Below the pieces are notes generated by a model. It saw only the letters and a list, made by a program, of their open reading frames with translations. It did not search any database and had not been told where the DNA came from. From Taxillus chinensis (Eukaryota > Streptophyta > Magnoliopsida > Santalales > Loranthaceae), in NCBI GenBank assembly GCA_023512835.1, contig CM042087.1, positions 52,074,265 to 52,138,264 of the forward strand: DNA of 64,000 nt. The letters run 5' to 3'. The position numbers and the translations under genes are program-made. Numbering within the stretch: position 1 is the stretch's first letter; every line of letters begins with the position of its first letter. Shown here one piece after another: positions 21,857 through 33,243 of this stretch.

Positions 21857-22290
21857 GAATTCACGTGCAAAAGGAAAGATGCTTAGAATGATGTCCTCTA
21901 TCTACCACAGAAGTTTCAGGCCAAACGGACGTGTATGTGAGGTGCACGTGAAATGGGTCCATTTCATGTGCAAGTGTGGTTGTCTTCTACATGATGCAAG
22001 GAGGCTAGGGGTGAAGTTTGAGCGCATTTGGAGTGCATTTGGAGTTGCACGTGCATTTGGACTCCAATGAATTCACGTGCAAATTGGCGTGCAGGCATGT
22101 TTTTGCATGGTTACCTTGGTTTTGTCTTTCTAATCATCTTTTCCCAAAGGACCATGTTGGAATTGTTAATATTTTGGTGTGTATGGATGTGGGAAGGTCA
22201 TAGCTTGTTCCATCAAAACTACGTCGTTTTGATGCTGGGATTCACTTAATCAAAACTACGTCGTTTTGATGTTGTGTTGTCTATATAAGG
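21857..22290 (+). promoter_or_regulatory. C 5' LTR promoter block
   Basis: Several CACGTG G-boxes (about 21863-22080) are followed by two 22-bp palindromes (22212-22233, 22249-22270; arms ATCAAAAC / GTTTTGAT, core TACGTC) and TATATAAGG at 22282. The same arrangement is in the C 3' LTR (palindromes 31290-31311 and 31328-31349) and in C'. The transcript start is inferred about 30 bp after TATA. Confidence 0.7.
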
Positions 22291-22340
22291 AGGAGAAGCC
22301 CCTCTGTTTTAGGTTTAGGGTTTGTTGCTCCACCACGTTC

Positions 22341-22342
<2 letters not shown>

Positions 22343-22398
<56 letters not shown>
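22343..22398 (+). repeat. AG microsatellite in C 5' LTR leader
   Basis: An uninterrupted AG run of about 56 bp lies 55 bp after the TATA box. The C 3' LTR carries a shorter run at 31421-31461. Confidence 0.95.
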
Positions 22399-22401
<3 letters not shown>

Positions 22402-22700
22402 GGAGGAGCTTCTGGTGGCTGCCGGAGCATCTTGCGTGGGTGGTCGGAGTCTTGCGTGGAAGCGGGAGTAGGAGTACATACAAGGTAGGGGTTCTGTTCT
22501 TCCTAAATCCTCCTCTGTCCTAGGGTTCTAGGGCAGATTGTAGAGTTATATCTGTTTATATATACATATGTAATCCATATAGGTGTCATCTCCTATATTG
22601 ATGTTGGCCTTCAGTGGCATTTTGGTGTGATTCTGTTGTTACATGCTATATGTTCGATGAAATGCCTGTGTGAATATAGCTGTGTGTATATGCCCATTAC

Positions 22701-24523
22701 TGTTGGAATACTGGAATGGGGTTAACGATTAACCGCAGCGGAAACGAATTTTAAAAATTTTATTCCAGCAAACAAACAGCAGGATCTAAACATGAATCAA
22801 TTCGTTTAATTTTGCAAAGAGAGAAAAGAAGAAACCAACCTGAAGAACGGTAAAGCTAGAACCCTCTTCTTTTCCCTCCAAGAACGAACTCACGATCTGC
22901 CTTTGATCGTCCTCGCAGTCTCCTGGATTCAACCACCAAATAGCTTTCTCTGCTATTCACCTTCTCAAGGAGTACAGGGCTGTGGCACCCTTGGATCAAA
23001 GAACAGGAACACCACCTCTGCTAGGGTTGGCCGTCACCTGTCTCTCTCTCTCTTGGCTGTCAATGATTGCACACGCACCCCACTTTAACCTAGGAGGCTA
23101 TGCATCTATTTATAGACCTAGGGTTATCCCTGTGCTATTACGCATATGCCCCTTTAGTTAAATAATAATAATACATATTATTTAAACTATTTAAATAATA
23201 TAATTATTACGCAACAAACTAATTAAGTAAATATATAATATTATTTATTTATCAAATAAATAAATAATATATTTATTCATTTAATCACATTAAATGGATA
23301 AAATATTTATTATTATTTATTTAATCTAATTAAATAAATAACCATGTGATATATATTTAACTCTTAAATATATATTAACACACGTTAATTAATTAGCTCT
23401 TAAGCACAACCAGGAGAATCAACTCACAACGATCCGATTACTCCATACAAGAATAAACGGTCTTAGCAAGAGGGACCAAATGGACCCACTTAATCGAAGC
23501 TCCAATAAATAATATTTAATTAATTAATCTCATTAATCAATTAAATCATTATTTATTAGTTTTAGTCCGAGCCACGATCGGGGACTAAAACCGCACTCTA
23601 AGATCAAGCGAGATATGATTACAAGAATCCATAATAAATTATTTGTCCATCGATATAACTGATTTCCATGTGATATGATCCTCCACTATGATATTCATAA
23701 TTAGAGACAGTATCAATAGATTCCGTTCAACCTCTCTAATTATATCTTTATCCATGTGTTACCATTAATTCTCTAATGGGTGACCTATTCATGATTCAAT
23801 CATGAATTAGGATTTATAATAAATTATATCTAATATAATTACAAGCGCTTGATTCACCCAAGAATCCTGAATTAAACAACATGGGAATATCATTACTCTT
23901 CGTATAACGAAGCAATGGATTCCATGCACCGACTTGACGCTCCCACTATCTATAATATTATATCTCCAAGATATCGAGGTATTTGAAGCACTAAGCCTCT
24001 CACTCATTAATAAGTCAAAAGACATAAATTATAGACATGAGTTAATCAAACGGTCTGGATTAAGATTAATCCATAAATCGATCATCTAGCGATAAAATAT
24101 AAAGTTCTTCATACAATGCAACGGATATTAGTTGAAGAACTTATTCTATCATGGTCCTGTTCAATATGTATGATTACATACTGGCACTACTATTTGTAAA
24201 CTCTTTACAATGATCCTAGATTAGATCACTCCCACTATGGAAATAGTCCGCACCACAATCTTATCAGAATAGAGCATCCCAAACTCTATTAACCGATTGT
24301 GAACTAATTTTATACTTAGTCTAATTAGTGGATCTATTGTATGTGTCTCACACATACCCAGTAATAGACTTTGATAAGCAATGAGATGTTATGATGCTCA
24401 GCCACACAAGAAAGCAGAATAATGCAATCTAATAAATATTTCAACAAAAAATATTTCAATTAATCAGAAATAGTCGTTACATTATTAGGATTACACATTG
24501 CTTTATATAGCACTATCCCAACA
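22701..24523 (-). mobile_element. Solo LTR G, copia-like (1,823 bp)
   Basis: Bounded by TGTTGGAATACTGG and CACTATCCCAACA, i.e. TGTTGG...CCAACA termini, and by a perfect duplication ATTAC (22696-22700, 24524-24528). It has no long frame and no primer site. A TATA-like CTATAAATAG on the minus strand (about 23106-23115) lies 400 bp from its end, which suggests minus orientation. Copia origin is inferred from the termini and the TTTCCGCTGC motif near the end; it could be another LTR family. Confidence 0.8.
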
Positions 24524-24528
24524 ATTAC

Positions 24529-25335
24529 GTGTTTGGTAATATGTCTGTGTGGCTGGACTTGTGATTTAGTGTATGTATGTATGCTGGGTGTTTGTTCTAT
24601 GACTTGAATGGCTGGGTTTGTGCACTTGTGAACGGGTGCACACAAAGTGTTTGGTTTTATGCTTGAGTGACCGTGGTGTGTGTTGTGTGCATGACTGTGC
24701 TATCAGTGGCCTGAAGAGGCGGTTAAACTACTTTGCTTGAGAGGCGGTTAAATCAGTGGCCTGAAGAGGCGGTTAAACTACTTTGCCTGAGAGGTGGTTA
24801 AATCAGTGGCCTGAAGAGGTGGTTAAACTACTTGCTTGAGATGTGTTTTGTTAGCCAGTGTGGCTGGGGCTGGGGTTACGCCCACTTGTGATGTTTTATT
24901 TTATTTTTCTTAATACTATCACGTCACTACACCTGTGCATATGCATGTAGCCGCTAGGAGCATGGGAAGGGTTGGGGAGACTTGATCGCTACTGAGCTGT
25001 GGTTGCTCACCCCTCTTACTGTGTTTGCTTGTTTTCCAGGGACTTACAGGCGTTAGGTGGATACACCAAGGTGGAAGACCATTATTGTTTTTACTCCCTT
25101 CCATTTATGTTTTGTTTTTATGGGAATTGATGTAACCCCAGTGGGGATGGGATTGGAAAGGTTTTTGTTGTAATAAACTGGTTTGGATTGCTTTTATGAA
25201 CATTACTTTCTTGAATGTGTTGTGGATGTTTAAAATGTAATATTCTTGGTTTGTGTCCTAACCCCTTTGCCCTCCGTGTGGGTAAAAGGGGAGTCACGTA
25301 CCGGTTTCCTCGGGTTGGAAATCCAGGGCGTGACA
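24529..25335 (+). repeat. C 5' LTR, second part
   Basis: It continues GTGTTTGGTAATATG and ends GGCGTGACA. It includes a 50-bp minisatellite (24703-24835). Confidence 0.94.
24703..24835 (+). repeat. 50-bp minisatellite in C 5' LTR
   Basis: Nearly three units of CAGTGGCCTGAAGAGGCGG, TTAAACTACTTTGC and CTGAGAGGCGGTTAAAT. The C 3' LTR has three units at 31947-32094, where the LTR breaks off. Confidence 0.9.
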
Positions 25336-25338
25336 ATA

Positions 25339-25350
25339 TGGTATCAAAGC
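25339..25350 (+). other. C primer-binding site
   Basis: TGGTATCAAAGC starts 3 bp after the LTR end and differs by one base from the TGGTATCAGAGC used by A. Confidence 0.88.
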
Positions 25351-25741
25351 ATGGTCTAGTTGGCCTAGGGTAGTGGGTGGACCTGGTTATCCTAAGTCCT
25401 TTGGAGGAGCTTGGAGGGACATGCCTGATCAACATGGTCCTCTTTGAGCCTCCAAGGTGTACTTAGGGTAGTCCAGTCTTGTGGTAGGATTTGCATGCAT
25501 TGGCATTAGGGCACTAGTTGCATTTGCTGTGAATGTATGCTAAACTGTGGATAAGATCATATGATTAAGTGAAATGTGCAACTCTGATTTGTTTGGCAAT
25601 GTGTACTGAACTGTGCAATGTGATTGATGCAATGTATGTGTGCAATGTCATGTGATAGTGGAATTGATCAGTGGGGTAGAGGTAGTGACGCGATAGATTA
25701 TAATTGTTTTGACGTTGTGCTTTTTACTTCGTGTAGTAAGA
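25351..25741 (+). other. C untranslated leader
   Basis: About 390 bp between primer site and gag without a credible frame. Confidence 0.7.
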
Positions 25742-26480
25742 ATGCCGCCGAGGAGAGTGACACGTGCGTCTGGGGCAGTGGCTGATGAGTCATCTGCCCA
25801 TGAGGGTCCGGGTGCAGGACCGTCCGTTGGAGGGCATGCGTTGTTACTGGCACAGCTACAAGAAGGCATCCGGCTGGAGGTACGAGAGCTACGGGAGGGA
25901 CTCCGGCGGGACGTTCGGGAGGAGGTGCGCCGTGAGATGGCAGCACAGCAGGTGGTGCCACCACCACCACCACTGGTAGGAGAGCTGCCTCGTGAGCATG
26001 AGAATTTGCTGGGTGGTGTACCAACTCGTGCAGAGGATGACGTGGTGACACGGTTCCGAAAGGAACAACCTCCGCGATTCAAGGGGGAAGGTGATCCTGT
26101 GGTAGCTGAGCAGTGGTTGAGGCAGATCGAGCATGTGTTCTCCTTTCTCCTGCCCCGGGAAGAGGACAAGGTGCGGCGCAATTCGGCAGAGTGGAGGGGA
26201 TGCTTTGGAGTGGTGGACGAGTGTCGCGGGGAGCCGTGCGGTGCGACTCATGCTTTGGGAGGAGTTCTTGCAACTCTTCCATGATGAGTTCTTCCCAGGA
26301 ATCGGTGAGATGGCGAAGAGGGAAGAATTCGGCAGCTTGAAGTAGGGATCCAGGGACGGTACCTGAGTATGAGCGGGAGTTCCGGAGCTTGAGTAGGTTT
26401 GCTCCCGAGGCGGTGGCAAGGGAGGACCCGAAGGCCCACAAGTTCACTTTGGGCCTTAGGCCAGCCCTTAGGCGAGAGGG
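25742..26480 (+). pseudogene. C gag N-terminal and capsid part, frameshifted
   Basis: It starts with ATG at 25742 (MPPRRVTRASG), the same start type as the gag of A and D. An acidic/arginine-rich helix and a proline run follow. Capsid motifs FRKEQPPRFKGEGDPVVAEQ and QIEHVFSFL are in frame up to about 26185. The continuing capsid (LWEEFLQLFHDEFFP) is in a second frame, PEYEREFRSLSRFAPEA in a third, and the end of capsid returns to the first frame near 26480. At least three indels are therefore present. Confidence 0.9.
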
Positions 26481-27430
26481 TGGCAATTCTACGCTTGAGG
26501 ACCTATCTTGAGGCCGTGGAGACAGCCCGTATAGCCGAGAGAGAGTTGGATGATGGGAGGTAGGCCCATCAGGGTCGCCAGTTGCAGAGTGGGCCTGATC
26601 GAGATACAGGGTCCAAGAGGCTCAAGACGGAGGAGAGGGATAGCAGTTCTTTTCGCAGTCGAGGTCAGACATCTGTGAACACCGGGAGGTTCACCTTTGG
26701 CGGCGGAAGACAGGGTGGTCCATCTGGGAGTCTACCTAGCAGCTGTCACTGCTGTGGAGAGCAGGGTCACTTCAAAGGGGAGTGCCCTAAGAAGGACTGG
26801 CGATGCAACAACTGTGGACGAGAGGGCCATTTGCGCCGGGTGTGCAAGAGTGGCAACAGGGGAGCGGGGGGCATGGCATCCAGCGTGAGGAGTGATGCTA
26901 GCTTCCGTGCACCAGCTGAGAGACCAGCTCATCAGTGGCAGGCCAGCCAGGGAGGATCTAGTCAGACCCGACCCCAGGGGAGGCCGGAGCGGCAGCAGAC
27001 TGAGCCAGGAGGCAACCTTAGCGGGAAGCGTCCAGTGAGTGAGCCGACCAGTGGCACGGGCCAAGGAAGGGTGTTTGCGCTGGAGGCGACGTACCAGGAG
27101 GAGGCTGAGCTACCACCCCCACCAGCGGAGGGTGGAGCAGGACCATCGGTGGTTAGAGGTACCCTCTTGATTTCCCGCACGTTAGCTTCTGTTCTTTTTG
27201 ATACGGGTGCATCTTGTTCCTTCACTGCCGAGCTTCTTATAGATAGCTTGGGGTTAGCTTGTGTGGAGGCAGCGAAGCCCCTAGTTGTTGAGTCTCCAGT
27301 GGGGGGTAGGATTGAGGTACGGCGTGTGTGTCGTGAATGTGTGTTAACCATAGGCGAGGTGGAGCTGAGTTTTGACTTGCATGTGATGCCCTTGCGTACT
27401 TTTGACCTGATCTTGGGTATGGATTAGCTT
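26481..27430 (+). pseudogene. C gag zinc knuckles and protease
   Basis: This frame stays open into pol except for stops at about 26561 (TAG) and 27425 (TAG in the usual GMDW position, a TGG>TAG change). Two perfect CX2CX4HX4C knuckles are visible (CHCCGEQGHFKGEC about 26745-26790; CNNCGREGHLRRVC about 26805-26850). The protease has DTGASCSF at about 27200, then ESPVGGRIEVRRVCRECVL and FDLILGM. The zinc knuckles and protease themselves look undamaged. Confidence 0.93.
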
Positions 27431-29074
27431 ATGGCTTTCCAAGCCAAGATAGACTGTTACCGGCGGCGTATATCCTTCGTGACACCTGCAGGGACCTCTT
27501 GCACCCTACAGGGGGAGTGGGACTGTGAGGCGAGTCGGGCCGGGCCGGTGTTGGACCAGTGGGGTGCCATTACCCACAGGTTGGCAGCCCTGACCTTTGC
27601 TGAGGTGGGTAAGGTGGAAAAGAGGGTGTGGCCCGCTGTTGTGGATCAATTCCAGGATGTTTTTCCTGAGGAGTTGAGGAGTTTGCCACCAAAGAGGAGT
27701 GTGGAGTTCACCATTGAGTTGGTGCTGGGGACGGGTCCGATTTCCCAAGTAACGTATCGTAGTGGGCCAGTTGAGCTGAGGGAGCTGCAGAGGCAAATCG
27801 AGGAGTTGGTGGGCCAAGGGTATATTAGCCCGAGTACTTCACCATGGGGTGCTCCGGTGCTCTTTGCTAAGAAGGCTGATGGCACACTTCGTCTCTGCAT
27901 CGACTACAGGAAGCTGAATTCAGTGACTGTGAAGAATAAGTACCCGTTGCCTCGGATAGATGACCTGTTTGACAAATTGAGTGGGGCCCAATGGTTTTCC
28001 AAAATAGATTTACGGTTGGGGTATCACCAGCTCAGGGTTAGGGAGGAGGACATCCCTAAGACGGCTTTTCGGTGCAGGTATGGGCATTATGAGTGGGTTG
28101 TGATGCCTTCCGGGATCACTAATGCGCCAGCGGTGTTCATGCATTTGATGAACCAAGTCTTTGCCCCATACTTAGACTCGTTCGTGGTGGTGTTTATCGA
28201 CGATATCTTGGTGTATTCCAAGACCGAGAAGGAGCATGTGGAGCACTTGGCAACAGTGTTGCAAACCTTGAGGGACCAGCAGCTGTTTGCTAAGTTTAGC
28301 AAGTGTGAGTTTTGGCTGCAGGAGGTTTACTTTCTTGGCCACGTGGTGTCAGCTGAGGGGGTTAGGGTGGACCCAGCCAAGATTGAGGCTGTGGCATCGT
28401 GGGCGAGGCCAACCAACGTTTTTGAGATCCGTAGCTTTCTTGGCTTGGCGGGGTATTATCGCCGTTTTGTAGAGGGGTTCTCCCGTTTGGCGGCTCCTAT
28501 GACGGCGTTGACTAGGAAAGGAGTGAAATTTGAGTGGACGGACAAGTGCCAGCAGGCGTTTGAGACTCTCAAAACCCGTTTGACCACTGCACCGGTGTTG
28601 AGGTTGCCTCGGGAGGATATTCCATATGAAGTGTACTGTGATGCGTCCAGGGTTGGTTTGGGGTGTGTGCTTATGCAAGAGCACAGTGTGGTAGCTTATG
28701 GGTCAAGGCAGCTGAAGCCTCATGAGCAGAATTATCCTACTCATGACCTTGAGTTAGCGGCTGTCATCTTCGCCCTAAAGAGTTGGCAGCATTACCTCTT
28801 GGGCGAGAAGTTTGTGGTGTTCTCAGATCACAAGAGCCTTCAGTACATCTTTACTCAGAAGGACTTGAATTTGAGGCAAAGGAGATGGGTGGAGTATTTG
28901 CAGACCTTTGACTTTACTCTTGCCTATACCCCGGGCAAGGGTAATATTGTGGCTGACGCGTTGAGCAGAAAAGGGAAAGCTGAGGTGGCCGTGAGAGAGT
29001 GGAAGCTGATGGAGCAGTTGGCGATGTTGCAGCTGTAGCCTGTTGTTCATGATAGTGGGACAGTCCTGAGTCCT
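27431..29074 (+). pseudogene. C reverse transcriptase and RNase H
   Basis: A 535-codon open stretch in frame with the preceding protease. RT blocks: [54 protein letters not shown], active site FIDDILVYS (about 28195-28222), [10 protein letters not shown]. RNase H blocks: [57 protein letters not shown]. The conserved MPFGLTNAP reads MPSGITNAP, two replacements near the nucleotide-binding pocket. The only stop is TAG at 29036 in the RNase H-integrase linker. Confidence 0.95.
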
Positions 29075-30529
29075 TTGGTGATTGTACCTGAGTTGTACCA
29101 GCGCGTCCGGGAGGAACAGCTGGGTGACATTGAGTGTGAGGTTCTCCGTGCCCATATTGAGGCTGGGGAGCTATCTGAGGACTGGACAGAGGGTCCTGAG
29201 CATGAGTTGTCAATTCAGGGGCGATTGGTAGTGGCTTCTTCCCTCAGGGATGAGGTGATGAGGGAGTTTCACCAATCTAGAGTTGTTGTGCATCCAGGGG
29301 GTACGAAGATGTACCATACGCTTCGGGCACATTTTTGGTGGCCTGGGATGAAACACGATGTAGCTGCCTTCGTTTCGCGGTGCCTCACTTGTCAGCAGGT
29401 GAAGGCTGAGCATCAGCGGCCGGCGGGCATGTTACAGCCATTGCCCATAGCGGAGTGGAAGTGGGACCACATAGCGATGGATTTTGTGACTGGTCTTCCA
29501 CCCACCACAGGGAGGAAAGATATGATTTGGGTGATTGTGGATTGACTCACAAAGTCGGCCCATTTCCTGGCTGTTCGCGAGCGGGACTCCATTGGGACCT
29601 TGAGTCAGCTGTACATGAACGAGATTGTGAGACTGCATGGAGTATCATCATCGGTTGTCTCTGACCGGGATTCGAGGTTCACTTCCCATTTTTGGGCAGG
29701 TTTGCAGGAGGCTATGGGGACCAAGCTTCACTTGAGTACAGCCTTTCACCCTGAGACTGACGGCCAGACAGAGAGGACGAATCAGACGTTGGAGGACATG
29801 TTTCGGGCCTGTGTGTTAGATTTTGGGGGTTCGTGGGCAACTCACCTTCCTTTGGTGGAGCTTGCCTACAATAACAGTTATCAGGCATCCATTGGGATGG
29901 CTCCTTTTGAGGCGTTGTATGGGCGGCCGTGTCGATCACCTTAGTGTTGGACCGAGGTGGGGGAGACAGCTCTCTTGGGACCGCAGTTGGTTCAAGAGGC
30001 TACCGAGAAGGTTAAGTTGATTCGACAGCGATTGTTATCAGCTCAGAGTCGGCAGAAATCTTATGCGGATCAGCGGCGGCGACCTTTGGAGTTTTCTGTT
30101 GGTGATCATGTGTTTCTTCTTGTTTCTCCACGTTGTGGACATCGACGGTTTGGGCGAGGTTTCAAGCTATCTCCGCGGTTTATTGGTCCTTTTGAGATTC
30201 TGGATCGTGTAGGGCCTGTGGCCTACCGGTTAGCGTTACCACCGCGGCTGAGTCGAGTGCACAACGTGTTTCACGTGTCCCAGTTGCGGAAGTATCACCC
30301 TGACCCCACTCATGTGATCGATTGGGGGACATTGGACATTGAGGATGACATGTCCGTTGTTGAGGCCCCTATCCGTATCCTAGATCGGCGAGAGAAGCTT
30401 TTGCGTGGTCGTGCTATTCCTTTGGTTCGCGTGATGTGGCAGCACCGTGGCATTGAGGAGGAGACATGGGAACGTGAGTCCGTGATGCGTGAGCAGCACC
30501 CAGACTTGTTCGAGGACGAACAATCTTAA
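29075..30529 (+). pseudogene. C integrase and chromodomain
   Basis: Same frame as RT. Zinc region FHQSRVVVHPGG...CLTCQQ (29270-29400), catalytic regions WDHIAMDFVTGLP, SVVSDRDSRFTSHFW and ETDGQTERTNQTLEDM, and the GRPCRSP motif. The chromodomain is at about 30355-30520 (VMWQHRGIEEETWERESVMR, DLFEDEQS). Stops are TGA at 29543 (a CGA>TGA-type change in VDRLTKSAHF) and TAG at 29942. Natural stop TAA at 30527. Tekay/Del type by the chromodomain. Confidence 0.95.
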
Positions 30530-30856
30530 GCGTGGGAGGTGGCTGTTGGCCAAGTGATAGTGATGTGTTTTCTTGTATTAGTTGTGTACGATTTAGTGTA
30601 TTTGTATTGTCTTTTAAAGACATGTGTTCTTATTTGTGATGTGTTTTGGGATGTGTATTCGTGACATGCGGACATGTGTTATATGAATTATTGTGGTTAT
30701 GGATTATGGTGGTACTTTGTTATGTGCTGTTGTGCTGTGTGCGGTGTATGACCCATTTGGGTGTGGTGGCTTGCCGGGTGGCAAATGGGTAGCTTGTGTT
30801 TGTTTTCCTCGTATGTCATTTCTTTTCGAGGACGAAAAGTCTTAAGGGGGAGAGGA
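30509..30856 (+). other. C spacer with inner polypurine-like motif and true polypurine tract
   Basis: TTCGAGGACGAACAATCTTA (30509) over the pol stop and TTCGAGGACGAAAAGTCTTA (30835), followed by AGGGGGAGAGGA, are near copies 326 bp apart; the second adjoins the LTR. The stretch between has no gene. Confidence 0.8.
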
Positions 30857-31419
30857 TGTAAGGACCCGTACCTTGAGTTAGTCACAGTTTTGCCTTCTGA
30901 GTAGAATTTTTCTAGATTTTGACCTAGTGAATGGACTCCAATGAATTCACGTGCAAAAGGAAAGATGCTTAGAATGATGTCCTCTATCTACCACAGAAGT
31001 TTCAGGCCAAACGGACGTGTATGTGAGGTGCACGTGAAATGGGTCCATTTCACATGCAAGTGTGGTTGTCTTCTACATGATGCAAGGGGGCTAGGGGTGA
31101 AGTTTGAGCGCATTTGGAGTGCATTTGGAGTTGCACGTGAATTGGGGAATTCACGTGCAAATTGGCGTGCAGGCATGTTTTTGCATGGTTACCTTGGTTT
31201 TGTCTTTCTAATCATCTTTTCCCAAAGGACCATATTGGAATTGTTAATATTTTGGTGTGTATGGATGTGGGAAGGTCATAGCTTGTTCCATCAAAACTAC
31301 GTCGTTTTGATCTTTGGGATTCACTTAATCAAAACTACGTCGTTTTGATGTTGTGTTGTCTATATAAGGAGGAGAAGCCCCTCTGTTTTAGGTTTAGGGT
31401 TTGTTGCTCCACCAGCCGT

Positions 31420-31469
<50 letters not shown>

Positions 31470-32093
31470 GGAAGGAGAGCTTCTGGTGGCTGCCGGAGCG
31501 TCTTGCGTGGGTGGTCGGAGTCTTACGTGGAAGCGGGAGCAGGAGTACATACAAGGTAGGGGTTCTGTTCTTCCTAAATCCTCCTCTGTCCTAGGGTTCT
31601 AGGGCAGATTGTAGAGTTATATCTGTTTATATATACATATGTAATCCATATAGGTGTGATCTCCTATATGGATGTTGGCCTTTAGTGGCATTTTGGTGTG
31701 ATTCTGTTGTTACATGCTATATGTTCGATGAAATGCCTGTGTAAATATAGCTGTGTGTATATGCCCATTACGTGTTTGGTAATATGTCTGTGTGGCTGGA
31801 CTTGTGATTTAGTGTATGTATGTATGCTGGGTGTTTGTTCTATGACTTGAATGGCTGGGTTTGTGCACTTGGGAACAGGTGCACACCAAGTGTTTGGTTT
31901 TATGCTTGAGTGACCGTGGTGTGTGTTGTGTGCATAACTGTGCTATCAGTGGCCTGAAGAGGCGGTTAAACTACTTTGCCTGAGAGGCGGTTAAATCAGT
32001 GGCCTGAAGAGGCGGTTAAACTACTTTGCCTGAGAGGCGGTTAAATCAGTGGCCTGAAGAGGCGGTTAAACTACTTTGCCTGAGAGGCGGTTA
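30857..32093 (+). repeat. C 3' LTR, truncated
   Basis: It starts TGTAAGGACC and follows the 5' LTR up to the 50-bp minisatellite, then joins B LTR sequence at TTAAA (32091-32095). The terminal part with the GGCGTGACA end is missing. Confidence 0.94.
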
Positions 32094-33238
32094 AAAACAT
32101 GCTAATCATAAGCCAAGGACAACAAATGGTCATTGAGGTCCTTTTAAGAGTTGTATGCCAGAATGGTCATCTAAACACACAAACATGCAAAGCCAATAAA
32201 TCATACTTGCAAAAGGATATTGATCACACCAATTACAACTAAGTTATGAATCTCAATCCGCCCCAGACTAGGGCTAAAAATACCAAGGTGTACATCCAAA
32301 GATAGAGATTAAGAACAGATTCATAAAACATGCAAAACTCAATCATCCAAACCCAAATATTCATAAACACAGCAAAACAACAAGGGGGCTACATTGCTCC
32401 CCTAGATTAAAAGACTACTCACGTATGATTACAAGCAAACACAAAGCAAAAAAGCTCAACATCTTCTTCTAATCCACGCGCAAAACAAAGCTTCAAATCC
32501 AGGCTCCAAATTCCGCGACGGCTACTGCGACGGCTGCGACAGCTGCTCTCCTAGGTCAAGGAGCAACCTCCAAGTCGTGGAGCCTCTCTCTCTCTCTAAA
32601 AACGTGTAAGGGGTCTAGGGATGCATAGCAGAGGGCGTGGAGCTCTTATTTATAGAGTTTGGATGGGCCTTGAGGTGTGTAACCTAGCCCATCTATCAAA
32701 ACGAGGTAGTTTTGATAAGTAACACTCGAAACTTTAAAATCTCTATCTTCCATCCACAATTTGGACTTGGGCCTTCAGGAACAAATGATCAGCATGGAAA
32801 AATGATAGGATCGGTCCAAAAATATCTCTGCACGTCAATTTGCACGTGATATGGTGAATTCACGTGCACCTCCAAATCAGCTCAAACTTCTCCCCAAGCT
32901 TTCTTGCATCCTGTAGAGGCCTGAGAGGCAAAAATAGGCTTGCACGTGAAATGGGTGAATTCACATGCAGCTCCAAATGCTCTGAAATTTCTGTGGTAGG
33001 TAGAGGACATCATTCTAAGCAACTTTTGTTCTTGCACGCCAATTGTTTGAGGCCATCTACTATGTCAAAAGTGAGCTCCAAAATCTGCCAAAACAGCTTA
33101 AAAACGCATGTATTTGCAACTAGAATCTTCCTAGGGGTTAGAGCAAATATATACGATATATGAAGCAATAAGGCTCTAATCATGCTCTTAAACATCCTAA
33201 ATAAATACTAGAAGAATGGCATAAAATGCACGTTATCA
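32091..33238 (-). repeat. B 5' LTR, outer part
   Basis: It matches 10726-11868 of the other LTR at about 98-99% by eye and ends TTATCA at the GCGAC duplication. Its first 74 bp repeat 21697-21770. Confidence 0.94.
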
Positions 33239-33243
33239 GCGAC

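Larger units (their letters stand above)
21771..22700 (+). repeat. C 5' LTR, first part
   Basis: It runs from TGTAAGGACC to ATTAC and is nearly identical to 30857-31773. An AG microsatellite fills 22343-22398. Solo LTR G is inserted after 22700. Confidence 0.94.
21771..32093 (+). mobile_element. Tekay-type gypsy element C, 3' LTR truncated
   Basis: It starts TGTAAGGACC in the B 5' LTR and has a 5' LTR (21771-25335, interrupted by G), primer site, gag-pol remnants (25742-30529), polypurine tract and a 3' LTR (30857-about 32093) lacking its last 500 bp or so. The right end is fused to B LTR sequence through TTAAA, so no right target duplication remains; the left one would be AGAAT. Confidence 0.94.
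10362..33238 (-). mobile_element. Athila-type gypsy element B, with C, C' and G nested inside
   Basis: A minus-strand element bounded by TGACAG...TTATCA and by a perfect 5-bp target duplication GCGAC (10357-10361, 33239-33243). It has two LTRs of about 1.5 kb that agree at roughly 98% by eye, an Asp-tRNA-type primer site, gag, protease and RT-RNase H-integrase. A long 3' noncoding region follows integrase, without a recognisable envelope-like gene. It is present only in copy 1 of the duplicated block, so it arrived after that duplication. Confidence 0.95.

Noticed and set aside
22266..22523. 85-codon frame with Arg-Glu run (also 31345-31602)
   Set aside because: It crosses the LTR leader and AG microsatellite of element C; the same in both LTRs, so part of the LTR.
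22701..24523. Possible DNA transposon in the C 5' LTR because of inverted TGTTGG/CCAACA ends
   Set aside because: Short inverted ends with TG...CA and a 5-bp target duplication fit an LTR better; no longer terminal inverted repeat was seen.
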